Assembly (NCBI GenBank): GCA_947168395.1 | Contig: CAMVLT010000006.1 | Span: 62,001 to 126,000 of the forward strand | DNA length: 64,000 nucleotides | Source: an uncultured Prevotellaceae bacterium | Lineage (GTDB): Bacteria > Bacteroidota > Bacteroidia > Bacteroidales > Bacteroidaceae | Direction of reading: 5' to 3' | Shown here: piece after piece, positions 24,101-33,694 of the stretch | How positions within the stretch are numbered: position 1 is the stretch's first letter | Layout: each line of letters starts with the position of its first letter | Program-made: the position numbers and the translations under genes | Notes under the pieces: generated by a model | Database searches by the model: none | What the model was told of the DNA's origin: nothing | Seen by the model: only the letters and a program-made list of their open reading frames with translations

Positions 24101-27100
24101 CGCTCGATCTTATTCTCCATCATAGCCTGCTCCAGACTCTCCAAAAGCTCCTGCTGTGCCTTATAGCTGCGACCACTCTGTTTATATTCCTTCATGGCAT
24201 CCTTGTATTCACGGTCAAGGTCTGCCCACTCGTCACGGCTACCCTCGATGTTCTCCTGGTACTGGAGAGCAATAGACATTCCCTCATACTCCTGTTCCCA
24301 CATCGGGGCCTCATCGTCGTTTCGGGCCATCTTCTCAGCAACCTCACCAAGACGCTCACGTATCTTTTCGGCATCCATACGCCCCTCACGTGCCTGACGG
24401 AAAGCCTGGATCATCCTCTGGCCTTTCAGTTCGAGCCTGCCTTGCTTCTCAACACCCTGTGCAGTCTTGCTAAGCTCCTTCACGCTCGAAAGCTTCACTA
24501 CCTGCTGGTCAAGGTTTCGGAGCTGGTTGTCAATGAGGATATTCATAATGTTATCAACCTGCTTGCGGATGTCCTTGGCTCCAGTGGCATTCTTCACGCT
24601 GCTCAGTAGTCGCTCCATTTCCCCACGCCCCAGGTTGTCACCAAAGCCCATCTTCATGAAGTCCTGGGCGAAGTCTGTCACAGCCTTAACGGTCGCTTTG
24701 TCGTATGCTTTCTGCCTGCTCATGGCATGGCGAAGCCTTGCAAGGTCTGTGGCCACACGCCAGCGTTTTGCGCTTTCACTGTCAGGATAGGCTTTCTCAT
24801 TGGCGTGTGCCTCATCCTGTGCGGCCTTGTCATCACGCACCTGATGGAAGTCCTCTAACTTCGGGGCTGTCTGCCATAGTGCCGACTCCCTCTTATGGGC
24901 CACAAGTCGCTTTGCATAGTCAAGAACGCTCTCGCCTTGATTGATCTTTGGCTGCTCACCTGGTCCTGTTACATCGGCTGCAATGGCATTACGTTCCTTC
25001 CATTTCTTCATGGCCGTATCCCACTGCTTCCAGTACTGCTTATCTTCAGGTGTCAGTTCTGGCTCAGGATTGCTCACACGCTGGAACTTCATCCTATCCA
25101 TGATCTTCAAGTCACTCTCATTGAACACGATGTAGGTTGTGCCATCGCTGCCTTTGACCTTGTGGCCGACATATCCCATATCAGAGAATATCTTCGAGAC
25201 TTCATCCTGCGGCAAGAATTGTTCCATCACGCCCCTTGCAGTATCACCGGTAGCTTCCTTGGAGTTTACCTGCTTCCACTCATCATCAATGATGTCGCGG
25301 TTCTTCTTCCAGTAATCTGCCTCGTCTGTCTTTCCTATGGCAGAAAGGAAACGCTTTCTTATTTCGTCCTTCTGCTTCTTTGAAAGCTTACTGTCAAGGT
25401 CGAAATAGTTCTCTCCCGTGTCATCAGGTATCTCTACTTCATAGAGCTGCCTGTCAGGCTTTTCCTCGATCTGCTCCTGATACCCAAGAGTGCCAGGCTT
25501 TTCTTTCTCCTGGTGCAGATAGTTAAGGGCATTCTCCATATAGCTGTTATCATTGAAGAGCCTGCTGAAAGCATCACTACGCTTCTTTCGGGCTTCAATC
25601 TTGGCTTCGCAGGCGGCAATGGCTTTATCTACGTCACCATCGTTTTCCTTCAGGAAGTCGTAGGCTCGCTTAACACTGCTGTCCCTTACTACCTCGCCGT
25701 TAAGCGTCCAGCCCTCGTGCTGCAGCACCTTCTTATGGCGTTCCGACGATACATTGGCATAATAGCGGGCTGTTCCCTCGGAGGTTGTGACGTATGTACC
25801 ATAGCCGGATATAGCCTGGCCTTCACCACTGCCTACCTTGGTATGATCGAAATGGTCAAACTCCGCACTGCTGCCATGATAGGTACGCATCTCACTCATT
25901 TTGTCACTGGCGGCTTCATTGATCTTCTCCGTCGGATTTACACCTTCCAGGAAATCAAGCATCATCTTGTCGGCAATCTCATTGGCATTGCTGTACTTCC
26001 AGCCCATCATCTTTGCCACGCCTGCCCAGAACTTAGCCAGAACGTTTCTCAGTCGTTGCATGGCCGTTACGGCCTCAGCCTTACCGAACACACCGCCTTT
26101 CTCTGCTGCAATCTGCTCAGCAATCTCACGCAGACGCTCTGCACCACGCTTGCCGGAGAACTGTGTAAGGATCTCCTCGATGAAGTCATCCTCGCGGCCT
26201 TCCTTCGCCAGTTCGGGATAATCTTTCTTCACCCTGTCAATGATAGGCTTCACCAGCTTGTCATTCAGCAGAACGTTCTTAATGGCATCCCACTCTTCAG
26301 GAGCCGTCTGCCGTTTCATCTCTGCCCACAGGTGGCCATATTCATGTATAGGAGTTTCTGATGTGGCAATCCTCGGATCAATATATATCTTCCCCTTATA
26401 GGTGAATCCGTAGGCATGACCGTCGGATGTCTTGAACTGCTTAAGTTTTTCGTCCGATTCCTTGGTGGTTTCAGGATTTTGTTGTACCTTTGCACCCGAA
26501 GAATCATCCGTATTTAGGGATCGTGCGCCTGAGAAAGTATCTGTATCGCGGTTTCGTACACCAGCAGGCGTGTCTCCTTCAGTGGAACTACGACCGACGA
26601 TCGGATCTTTCTTCTTTTTTATTTTCCAGCTGGAGAAAAAGTCATCAAACACCTCACGCTTTCCTTTCCTGTCAAACAGCACAGTAAAACGCTTGGCTCC
26701 AATCTTCTTTGTATAAGTAACCCTGTTGCCGTTTACCTTCCGTTCACCTGTGCGCATAATATCAGGTATTAGCAGAGTATCCCCTGCCTCTATAACGCCT
26801 CTGGTTGTGCCATAGTGACCGTAAAGGCTGTGCTTTGTACCAACACCTGTATCATTGCCTTGCTGGAATTCGGTCTTTACGCTGGAACCGTCCTCTCGTT
26901 GGAATTCAAGAACCTGATGGTCTGCATCGCCTGTGAACACACTTACGATTCTCGATTGTTCGTCATCCATCTGATGATTAAGGATTTCATCACGGAAAGC
27001 GGCCATCTTATCCTTGACGGTAGTACCCATCGGCTTCAGCTCACGCGAACCGTTGTACTCGTCAATCACGCGCTGGCCTTCCTCCCAGTCCGTAGACACA

Positions 27101-30100
27101 TCTATTCCGGCTTCCTTCATCTTATCGACAACGGTATCCATAAGCACCTTGTCACGTTCTGCAGGAGTAGGAGCCTTTGCTTGCGGCTCTGTCTCAACAG
27201 GCTTCACAGCATCCTTGATAATGCTGTGCTCGGCAAACTCTTTGATCTTGCGGTCTGAGGAATCCAGCCATTTGTCGAAGGTGTCCTTATCCACGCCCGT
27301 AATCCTTCCAAGGCCCTTCCAGCCCTCTGAATAGTTGGAGAGATAGGCTTCGCGGGCCTCTGCCTCTGAATTGAAGCCGTACATGATCTTGTGCTCGTCG
27401 AAAGAGCCGTCTGTATTTACCTGGTCAACCACATAGACGTTACCGTTCCATGTGTCGAGGTCTGCCTGGTCATTGATGAACATATCCAGATGATCACCGT
27501 CCTTACCCTTCTTACCAAGGATATAGCCGTATGTGTTATGCATCTGCTGCTCCCAGGTATTGCCGTCGGCATCCTTGCCACGGCGCATACTGCCCTCGGG
27601 ATTCTCGATAACGAAGTCGTAGCCGCCAAAGGAAACATGACCCTTCTTATAGTTGCCGGCCTCCTTCTGTTTCTCGGTAGGCTCAGTATTGGTCTGCTGC
27701 TTACCGCGAGCCAGACGGCCTGCAAACGTATTGTCATCAATAGAGACTCTGTGGAATGAAGGACCGCCCTCTATCCACATCTCTTCCATACGACGTGCGG
27801 CCTGCTCGGCCTGAATGATTCCACGCTTGATAACCATCGTAGTGATGTCGCTCGGACGCTCTGCACCTCCGAACACTTCAAGGATAGCGTTACGCACATC
27901 CTGATCGCTGTACTGTGCCTTTATTCCTTCAGGCAGCTGCTCATGAAGTTGTTCGGCATACTTGGCAAGACTCACGCCCTTACCCTTCGGAGCCAGCCAA
28001 GGAGCATAGCCCTTAGTATCGCCGCCGGTCTTGGAGCCGTGACCTGTCTCGTCCTGCAAACCAACCACCTTTGTTCCGTCGCGGTCATAGCTGAAATAGG
28101 CTATAGGACCTTCACCGCTCTTGGGCTGTCGGCTGTGGAGGTCGGCCACGTATTCCTCAAGTGTCGTAGGCTGCATGGCCTCGTCGCTCAGAGCCAGAAC
28201 TGCATCATCATAGCCTTGGTATTGCTTTCTGACACGACGTAGTTTATCCTCACGGCTACTGTTGCCCTCCATAATTTGGCTGACGTTGGCGTTACGCTTG
28301 TCGCGCTCATTCAGGATAATGTCCTCACGGTGTGTCTCAGTAAACTCATGCATCAAGGCGGTCAAGGCCTCATTATCCCCATTCTCGTAGGCTCTCAGCA
28401 TCTGCTCCTGCTCAGAGTCTGTCAGCACGTCGATGACATTCAGGATGCCAACCCTGCCTTTGTAGGCAGCACGAAGTTTCTCCTCAGTGGATAACACGGG
28501 CTTCATGGCTCCCTGGATGATACTGCCGCCGATGTCGGTAACATTATACACCTTACGTTGAGGCTCACCGATACGGTTGCCCTGTGCGTCGTAGTCTGTC
28601 TGGGTGACTACGGCACGGCCTCCGGGGCTGATACTCTCCAGCCTCATCTCAGTTCGCCTGCCGTCGCTGTGACGGAGCTCAAACGTCTTACCCAAGTTGG
28701 CCTTTACACTACCTTCGGCAATTTTCTGCTCGGCTGTCGGCTTTTGAGGCTGCACAGGTGGTTGAGGCTCTGCGGGTTTCTCTGCTGGTGGGGTTGGTTC
28801 CTGTGGTATTACAGGCTGCTGCTCTGCTGGAACACTTTCAGGCGTTTCTGGTACGCTTTCTGTTAATTCTGGTGCGTTATACGTTAATTCTGGAACGCTT
28901 TGGGGCTGTTCTGCTGCAGGCTTCTCTTCTGGCACTACTTCTACAGCGGGTCTTTCTTCAAACACCTGTTGCCAGTATTCCATCTTGCGCTTGATGTCGG
29001 CAAGTTCGTCCTCGTATGCGGCCAACTTATCCATATCTGTCATCTTCGACACATCCTTCTTCAGGAGTTCGTCGTATGACTGTTTCAGGTTCGCGATCAT
29101 CCGGCCGACCATCTCCCGCGCCTTCTCCTCACCGTATCTCTCGGTAAGGGCGGCACGGGAGTCTTCGGTCGATGCACTTTCCCAATCTGTTTTCCCGTTC
29201 ACGACGGGAATACGCGGGAATGCGGTCTGCGAACTTGAACTACCTTTCTCCGCGTCGGGAACAGTCGCTTCTTCCACAACGGGAGTTTTCTCTTCTTGCT
29301 GAGGCAATGGCTGTTCTGCTGCCTCAACAGGTATAATTTCCCCTTCATGATGAACTGTTTCTGGAATATCAGAAACGATTTCCTCTTCAGGTATAGTCTG
29401 GGAATCTCTGTCAATCTCATCACTCTTTGCTTTGCGGTATTCGTCAATATCCAAGTCCTTCGGTTCACCTACTGGCTCTCCCTTCTCATCGAGGGCAATC
29501 TTGCTCCAAACGACATTCCCCTGCTCATCGGGCACGCCGATGGCCATGTAGCGGATGCCGTCCGCACCTGTGAAATAGTCACCGTTCTGAGGAGCCTCCG
29601 GCGTTCCCTCTGCCAGGATGATACTGTTATTGGCTTCCTCCATTAGCTGTCCGCGCAAACCTTCCATGCTCTCGTTCTCGGCAATCATGCGCTGCGGGTC
29701 ATTCAGGGCTGTCACCTTGATCTGACGGGGACTCGCCACCTGTATCTCGCCGGTCTCCTTGTCTCTCAGGATCATCACGTCGCCGCATCCTTGCATGTTC
29801 AGAGTACCGTCAGGATTCAGCTCAATCTTACCGGCTGTCAGGTAGTAGCCCCTGCCGTCGGATTCTACTTCCACCATGCTGCCGCTCTCCTTGTGGGTAT
29901 TCCGCTGTACGAAGGCATTTGCAGCCTCAACCTGGTCATCCACGCTCTGGGCTGCTTTCTCCATCATACCATTGAAGCGTGCGGCCTTGTTATAGTAGTC
30001 GATAGCGGCCTGTAGCTGCTCACCTGTTATCTCCTCACGCCCTGCAAGCTCGGCAATCTTCTCATCGGGGAAGTCAGCGGCCCCGATGATCTCGTCAGCA

Positions 30101-32742
30101 AATGCCTGATCCATATAAGTCAGGCGATCCTCTGCCTGCTGTGCCTCTACCATTGCCTGGTGCCGTTCCTGTGGTGTCAGCTTCTGACCCTCCCAATAGT
30201 TGCGGCGGGTGTTAGGTTCATCAGCAGGATAGGCATTGTTGCGTACGGCATCGTATATATAAAGGAACTGGTCATTTGAGAAGTCAGTACCCATGCTGCC
30301 GCCAAGGGCAGACTTGATCATTGATACTGCCTCCTCCTCGCCGACACCGTATTCCTCCATCAGCTGACGGATGGTATTTGCCCTTGCTTCCGGGCTTGCA
30401 CCGTTCCACATGTTCACGGCATCGTTCAGACGGAAGTCACCTTCATGCTGCTCCCGCCAGTTGTCTGCCTCGCTGAAGGAGTCGAATCTGAGTTCCTGCA
30501 TACAGTTGCCGTCTTTGTCGCGCGTCTTCAGGATAACGCTGCCGTCGGCATTATGAATGATGTCGGCTCCCGTCTCTAAAGGCGTATGGGCTGCATCTGG
30601 CATCAGACCACCCAAGGCTCCGGCCACCTTCGCCTTTACGGCGTATGGTATCTCTGTATTGCTCATGAAGGCATCATATCGCTCTGCAAGCTGCTGGCGC
30701 ATCTGCTCACCCTCTGCTGTCAGTTGTCTCTTACCCTTGACCTCGGTAGTGGCCATCTCCGGGTGCATCTGACTCAGGGCATCAAGCAGGCTCTTACCCT
30801 CAGCACTTTCTCGGACGTATGCCTCTTCTTCCGGAGTGAAGCGAACGCCCGTCTGCTGGCGGCGGTTACTCTTGATGGGATGAAACAGTTCGCCTGCGGC
30901 CTTACTGAGACCGCCGGGACTCGACACCTTCATCACACCAAGTTTCATCATAGCCTCGGCACTTCCCTCGAAGGGATTTGTAAATCCTTCCTCACCGTGT
31001 ACCATCTTGGCAAGTTCCTCGGTGGTATACATGGTTTCACCTTCAACCAGATAGCCGCCAACTTTGGAGCCTATTCTGGCAATACCGCTCAATGGCTGGC
31101 TCAGGGCTTGCACTGCACCGCCTGTAAGTCCGAATGCAGCACCAGTTGCCAATCCTTCTGCTGTGGAGCCGATGATCTGTCCTGGCTTAAACTCTCTGTC
31201 ACGCACCTGCCTTGCAGTTTCAGATGTTGCATTATAGCCACCCATCGTTATCGAACTGCTGACAACGTGCTGCATGATATAGTTCTTCATCCGCTGGCCG
31301 ACACTGTTCTCCAGTGCCGTGCCTACGATACTGCGGGCAGCTCCTTCACTCAGCCCCTTGGCTGTGAGTTTCCTGATCTGCCGCTCTGCGAAACCTTTGG
31401 CCACATTACCGCCAACCTTTCCATAAAAGCCGAAGAAAGGAGCATCAGCAGCAAACGACACGCCCATCTGTGCAAGCTTGGCACCTGTGCCTGGTGTATA
31501 ATGGGGATTAAGCCCTTCCTCCGTCATGGCTGCGGCCTCGTTCTTGTATCTTCGTTGCGCCTCTGTCTCTGTCGCAGCACCCATCAGCAAACCTCCGATG
31601 CTGTTGCTCATGCCCTGAAGGATATACTCTGTAGCATTCTTGGGCATGTGCTTTGCTATCTGGCTGTTTGTGAACTCGCTGACGAGCTGATCCTGTAAAG
31701 AAGGGATAACCACCTGTTTCAGATATTCGTCCTTGGGGATGCCCGCTGCATTGGCACGCTCCTCAATATCCTTTAGCATCTCAGGATTGCTGAAAGTCTT
31801 CTCCAGAGACTTCTGCAAGCCTTGCAGAATTTTGTCAGGATCAACACGCTCGTTGGCACGTCTAAGAGCGGCCAACTCCATTCCTTGCATCTGGGGATAG
31901 CGCGATGCCTGCTCAAAAACTCCGAAGAAATCATTGTCTGCCTTCTTCAGGGCTTTTTCTATCATCGGCGACACGTATTTCCTGCCAAGGTCATTGACTC
32001 CATTCATCAGTTCATCCTCCCATTGTCCTTGTGTCTTGATGATATGGCGATTCACATTCTCATCCCCGGTATCAATCACCGGCTGGTTCCGGCGGCGCTG
32101 ATTCTTCTCAGACTGCTGGCGCATCTGCTTCACCTGCTTGGCTGCATAGCCATTCTGTTGCTCTATCTCGTCGCGCTGCGCCGCTGTCAGCTCTATGTCT
32201 GGCCTGTATGGGATGCCGTAGCTGGAAGCATCTCTCTGCACAGGCTTCTTTGATCCCTGCCTGTAAGCAGGAAGTCCCTCAGATTGAACCTCAGAGGCAA
32301 TCTGCGCCCTGTCTTTATAACTTCCTGCTACGTTAGAAGGTGAATTGTGGCGACGCTCAACCTCATCACTGTATGCCATACCTTCAGGAAGTCCGAAGGC
32401 TGCACCGCCTGCCGGTGTCTGCTGGGGCTTGGGTGCCTTGCGCCTGCCTACAGGCCTGCCATCAAGCGTCTGGTAGCCCTTTTGGCCATCAGCATTTCTT
32501 CTATAACCAAACGAGGATAGCCACTCATCACGGCTACCCTGCCCGAAGTCAATCCCTTCTTCGTTGGATATCTTGTTAAGACGATGATAAAGGTTCTCGA
32601 TATTGCCTGGACCCGTGAAGTACTTCTTTCTGAAATCCTCCTGGCTCATGCCGTCCAGACCGAAGTCTACGCCTTCCTCGTCGGAGATCTGCTTCAATGA
32701 GTTATAGACTCCGTCGTATGTCCGCTTGTTTTGTTCTGCCAT
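21136..32742 (-). CDS. giant polyvalent protein, probable ejected virion protein
   Basis: 3868 residues in one unbroken frame. Residues 10-75 hold two copies of a short repeat (ISDEEGVDFG and ISNEEGIDFG). About 430-545 are Ala/Gly-rich possible membrane segments. About 1255-1335 are a Pro/Glu/Gln linker. About 1695-1830 resemble the inorganic-pyrophosphatase-like domain of polyvalent proteins (HNTYGYILGKKGKDGDHLD). HEYGH at 2133-2137 is a zinc-peptidase motif. About 2283-2550 resemble an ADP-ribosyltransferase (TYHGSSAEFDHFD, then GYGTYVTT). Coiled coil lies near 2850-2895. The C-terminal 800 residues are helical and resemble the LPD38 type. Such polyvalent proteins are thought to enter the host with DNA and to counter defences. 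It is the last gene of a leftward trio that resembles podovirus ejection proteins. Confidence 0.8.
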   Translation of the reverse strand: MAEQNKRTYDGVYNSLKQISDEEGVDFGLDGMSQEDFRKKYFTGPGNIENLYHRLNKISNEEGIDFGQGSRDEWLSSFGYRRNADGQKGYQTLDGRPVGRRKAPKPQQTPAGGAAFGLPEGMAYSDEVERRHNSPSNVAGSYKDRAQIASEVQSEGLPAYRQGSKKPVQRDASSYGIPYRPDIELTAAQRDEIEQQNGYAAKQVKQMRQQSEKNQRRRNQPVIDTGDENVNRHIIKTQGQWEDELMNGVNDLGRKYVSPMIEKALKKADNDFFGVFEQASRYPQMQGMELAALRRANERVDPDKILQGLQKSLEKTFSNPEMLKDIEERANAAGIPKDEYLKQVVIPSLQDQLVSEFTNSQIAKHMPKNATEYILQGMSNSIGGLLMGAATETEAQRRYKNEAAAMTEEGLNPHYTPGTGAKLAQMGVSFAADAPFFGFYGKVGGNVAKGFAERQIRKLTAKGLSEGAARSIVGTALENSVGQRMKNYIMQHVVSSSITMGGYNATSETARQVRDREFKPGQIIGSTAEGLATGAAFGLTGGAVQALSQPLSGIARIGSKVGGYLVEGETMYTTEELAKMVHGEEGFTNPFEGSAEAMMKLGVMKVSSPGGLSKAAGELFHPIKSNRRQQTGVRFTPEEEAYVRESAEGKSLLDALSQMHPEMATTEVKGKRQLTAEGEQMRQQLAERYDAFMSNTEIPYAVKAKVAGALGGLMPDAAHTPLETGADIIHNADGSVILKTRDKDGNCMQELRFDSFSEADNWREQHEGDFRLNDAVNMWNGASPEARANTIRQLMEEYGVGEEEAVSMIKSALGGSMGTDFSNDQFLYIYDAVRNNAYPADEPNTRRNYWEGQKLTPQERHQAMVEAQQAEDRLTYMDQAFADEIIGAADFPDEKIAELAGREEITGEQLQAAIDYYNKAARFNGMMEKAAQSVDDQVEAANAFVQRNTHKESGSMVEVESDGRGYYLTAGKIELNPDGTLNMQGCGDVMILRDKETGEIQVASPRQIKVTALNDPQRMIAENESMEGLRGQLMEEANNSIILAEGTPEAPQNGDYFTGADGIRYMAIGVPDEQGNVVWSKIALDEKGEPVGEPKDLDIDEYRKAKSDEIDRDSQTIPEEEIVSDIPETVHHEGEIIPVEAAEQPLPQQEEKTPVVEEATVPDAEKGSSSSQTAFPRIPVVNGKTDWESASTEDSRAALTERYGEEKAREMVGRMIANLKQSYDELLKKDVSKMTDMDKLAAYEDELADIKRKMEYWQQVFEERPAVEVVPEEKPAAEQPQSVPELTYNAPELTESVPETPESVPAEQQPVIPQEPTPPAEKPAEPQPPVQPQKPTAEQKIAEGSVKANLGKTFELRHSDGRRTEMRLESISPGGRAVVTQTDYDAQGNRIGEPQRKVYNVTDIGGSIIQGAMKPVLSTEEKLRAAYKGRVGILNVIDVLTDSEQEQMLRAYENGDNEALTALMHEFTETHREDIILNERDKRNANVSQIMEGNSSREDKLRRVRKQYQGYDDAVLALSDEAMQPTTLEEYVADLHSRQPKSGEGPIAYFSYDRDGTKVVGLQDETGHGSKTGGDTKGYAPWLAPKGKGVSLAKYAEQLHEQLPEGIKAQYSDQDVRNAILEVFGGAERPSDITTMVIKRGIIQAEQAARRMEEMWIEGGPSFHRVSIDDNTFAGRLARGKQQTNTEPTEKQKEAGNYKKGHVSFGGYDFVIENPEGSMRRGKDADGNTWEQQMHNTYGYILGKKGKDGDHLDMFINDQADLDTWNGNVYVVDQVNTDGSFDEHKIMYGFNSEAEAREAYLSNYSEGWKGLGRITGVDKDTFDKWLDSSDRKIKEFAEHSIIKDAVKPVETEPQAKAPTPAERDKVLMDTVVDKMKEAGIDVSTDWEEGQRVIDEYNGSRELKPMGTTVKDKMAAFRDEILNHQMDDEQSRIVSVFTGDADHQVLEFQREDGSSVKTEFQQGNDTGVGTKHSLYGHYGTTRGVIEAGDTLLIPDIMRTGERKVNGNRVTYTKKIGAKRFTVLFDRKGKREVFDDFFSSWKIKKKKDPIVGRSSTEGDTPAGVRNRDTDTFSGARSLNTDDSSGAKVQQNPETTKESDEKLKQFKTSDGHAYGFTYKGKIYIDPRIATSETPIHEYGHLWAEMKRQTAPEEWDAIKNVLLNDKLVKPIIDRVKKDYPELAKEGREDDFIEEILTQFSGKRGAERLREIAEQIAAEKGGVFGKAEAVTAMQRLRNVLAKFWAGVAKMMGWKYSNANEIADKMMLDFLEGVNPTEKINEAASDKMSEMRTYHGSSAEFDHFDHTKVGSGEGQAISGYGTYVTTSEGTARYYANVSSERHKKVLQHEGWTLNGEVVRDSSVKRAYDFLKENDGDVDKAIAACEAKIEARKKRSDAFSRLFNDNSYMENALNYLHQEKEKPGTLGYQEQIEEKPDRQLYEVEIPDDTGENYFDLDSKLSKKQKDEIRKRFLSAIGKTDEADYWKKNRDIIDDEWKQVNSKEATGDTARGVMEQFLPQDEVSKIFSDMGYVGHKVKGSDGTTYIVFNESDLKIMDRMKFQRVSNPEPELTPEDKQYWKQWDTAMKKWKERNAIAADVTGPGEQPKINQGESVLDYAKRLVAHKRESALWQTAPKLEDFHQVRDDKAAQDEAHANEKAYPDSESAKRWRVATDLARLRHAMSRQKAYDKATVKAVTDFAQDFMKMGFGDNLGRGEMERLLSSVKNATGAKDIRKQVDNIMNILIDNQLRNLDQQVVKLSSVKELSKTAQGVEKQGRLELKGQRMIQAFRQAREGRMDAEKIRERLGEVAEKMARNDDEAPMWEQEYEGMSIALQYQENIEGSRDEWADLDREYKDAMKEYKQSGRSYKAQQELLESLEQAMMENKIERIGMFGDIIGRLQGNISESMQGAKEFVEREKERMKHIQQIANFDLAGKDMGAMREKIKGKPANFFLQPLATFEQMLRQFGSRNASGEGYLFDHFMRSWMDSTDKAYVNEQKAKEELDAKASEVFGDKVKRWSDLYEIVRSLPTLEVEVLDGEDPKTFTLNQGNLLYIYMADKMTDGRMKLRKMGIDEETVEKVKDFLDPRLVQLGDWLQDDYLVQKRIIYNKVHERMFGAPMAAIDHYFPLKILGDARYQEQDVSNMADQDAVLPSTITGNIIKRRKNALPLDILHTDALSLAIEHVEDMERWAATAEWNKDINTLLSYTTFRNKVKNMSTIYGSGDALWNTFADTARMAAGTYRPKAKPGSVDSAISNIAKGVTAAKINFRVYTAFKQILSAPAFLHDVNIGNFVKNSVNPYGSWKWAMENMPVFEKRWKSRQVGDTRLMDDPTDWKMWKTSLVQMATRMGMSPNALVDGVTCAVGARSIYESRYKKYKSIGASDELAHKRALQDAEIGYNLTQQSSEGAFVSAIQKDRTVAANMLSVFRNSSMAYTRQWVDAARNLKHRSQKGYKEDAIGFMTRQLQEQFGIDEAHAKKAAEAEYARAGRHDVARMLNMMFGVTVAWNLGASLPYLLIGDDDETKSEMMTDALLRGLAAGPTEGFAAGNLFSEFISRSFASEQTRKAFRNEGWGSAIDSALKQGGDYEVNPLPLMADIQGMIKKMGYDKFAAAQDVFNICAQSAVGVNPQTFTDMWNACMDYGAPGWDGTKYSADADNLAHPKEIALFIMRLMNAPTSSWRNKYIDELGMNAEDAQKLSYEEMASRYAHYKHWKDAPIMGWLRGEEGREEKIGKIRKQFDKSVQERIDRLDDEELRHNLLRSKSLEERRLLAKAVASRFGLAAGEDVKNAKEQWQQNYQQLMEYEDIREDALLSAKKKEANARGDHKTVKAINDLQSRIREKGKKKLGGDDDAELMQKIRQWRREALEKAIQAESR

Positions 32743-32747
32743 AATAT

Positions 32748-33683
32748 TTATAATGAAGTCCTTGATCTTCGCTTGGTATCTTTGCGCTGAGTTCCACTGC
32801 TATTCGGCTGTGTTGGCCGTGCAGGTTGTGGGGTGCCTCCGAATCTTCCGTCAGTACGTCTGGTATGCTTACGGCCTTGTTCATCTTCCCAAGACACCGT
32901 TTCGTAGCTGTTGTCCTTATATTGCCTGCTTCCGCCTGTGCCTGTGCCGGTGCGGTTGTTCTTATTGATCTGCGAACGCATATACTCAATATACAACGGG
33001 TCTGCCTCAGACAGCGGCTCTAACTCTCCTGATACGGGGTCGAACTTCATCAGGCTACCATCCTTCTGCTTGATGACACGTACGGCTTTCAGCTTGTCAA
33101 GCTCTGCTTTCTGACGTGCCATTTCGTCACGGGTGCCGTAATACTGCGCCTGTGCCTCAGCAAGGGTATTCCTGCGCTGCTCGTCGTTCATCTGACGGTA
33201 CAGGCCCCAAAGATTGGCGTAATACTTCTGGTCTGCAGCATGAATTTCTGCAAGTCTCCTGCGCTCATCCTGGTACTGCTGTTCGATCAGCTGGTGCGGG
33301 TCGCTGTACTTCTGTCCTGGTGCGCCCTTGGTGGCATAATAGAGGTTACTCAGGTGGCGAAGGCCGTTGAACAGTGCCGTCCAGCCGTGCATCTTCTGAC
33401 GATGCTCCTGTAGCTTCTGCTCCTCGGCTGCTCTTTCCTCTGGAGATGGGCCAAGGATGCCGCTCAATGAGCCGATGACGTTCTCACTGTCTATCTTGGG
33501 AACAGATCGCTCCCTGACTGCATCCTCTCGCTTTTGGCGTGCCGTCTCAGGATCCCAACCCCAACCGTCACTCATAACATCTTGTGGGAATGAGCCGTAT
33601 GGTGCCGCCTTATATCCTCCTGGATCAGGATTATCGACAGCCCTACGCTTTTTTGAATACTGAAATATATCTGGGAATGCCAT
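32748..33683 (-). CDS. ejection-type internal virion protein candidate
   Basis: 311 residues. Long, charged Gln/Glu/Arg helices (QKLQEHRQKMHGWTALFNGL, QQYQDERRRLAEIHAADQKY) occupy the middle, and the C-terminus is a disordered basic tail (RKHTRRTDGRFGG, ending RKDTKRRSRTSL). There is no signal and no catalytic motif. It lies 5 bp before the giant gene and 11 bp after the preceding membrane-segment protein, so the three are one operon. The order small membrane-type protein, mid-size helical protein, giant enzyme-bearing protein recalls the T7 gp14-gp15-gp16 and P22 gp7-gp20-gp16 sets. The assignment is contextual. Confidence 0.55.
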   Translation of the reverse strand: MAFPDIFQYSKKRRAVDNPDPGGYKAAPYGSFPQDVMSDGWGWDPETARQKREDAVRERSVPKIDSENVIGSLSGILGPSPEERAAEEQKLQEHRQKMHGWTALFNGLRHLSNLYYATKGAPGQKYSDPHQLIEQQYQDERRRLAEIHAADQKYYANLWGLYRQMNDEQRRNTLAEAQAQYYGTRDEMARQKAELDKLKAVRVIKQKDGSLMKFDPVSGELEPLSEADPLYIEYMRSQINKNNRTGTGTGGSRQYKDNSYETVSWEDEQGRKHTRRTDGRFGGTPQPARPTQPNSSGTQRKDTKRRSRTSL

Positions 33684-33694
33684 AAGCCAAACTA

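Noticed and set aside
30586..31698. 370-codon plus-strand frame opposite the giant gene
   Set aside because: Antisense shadow in a long GC-rich gene; no motif and no promoter or start context.
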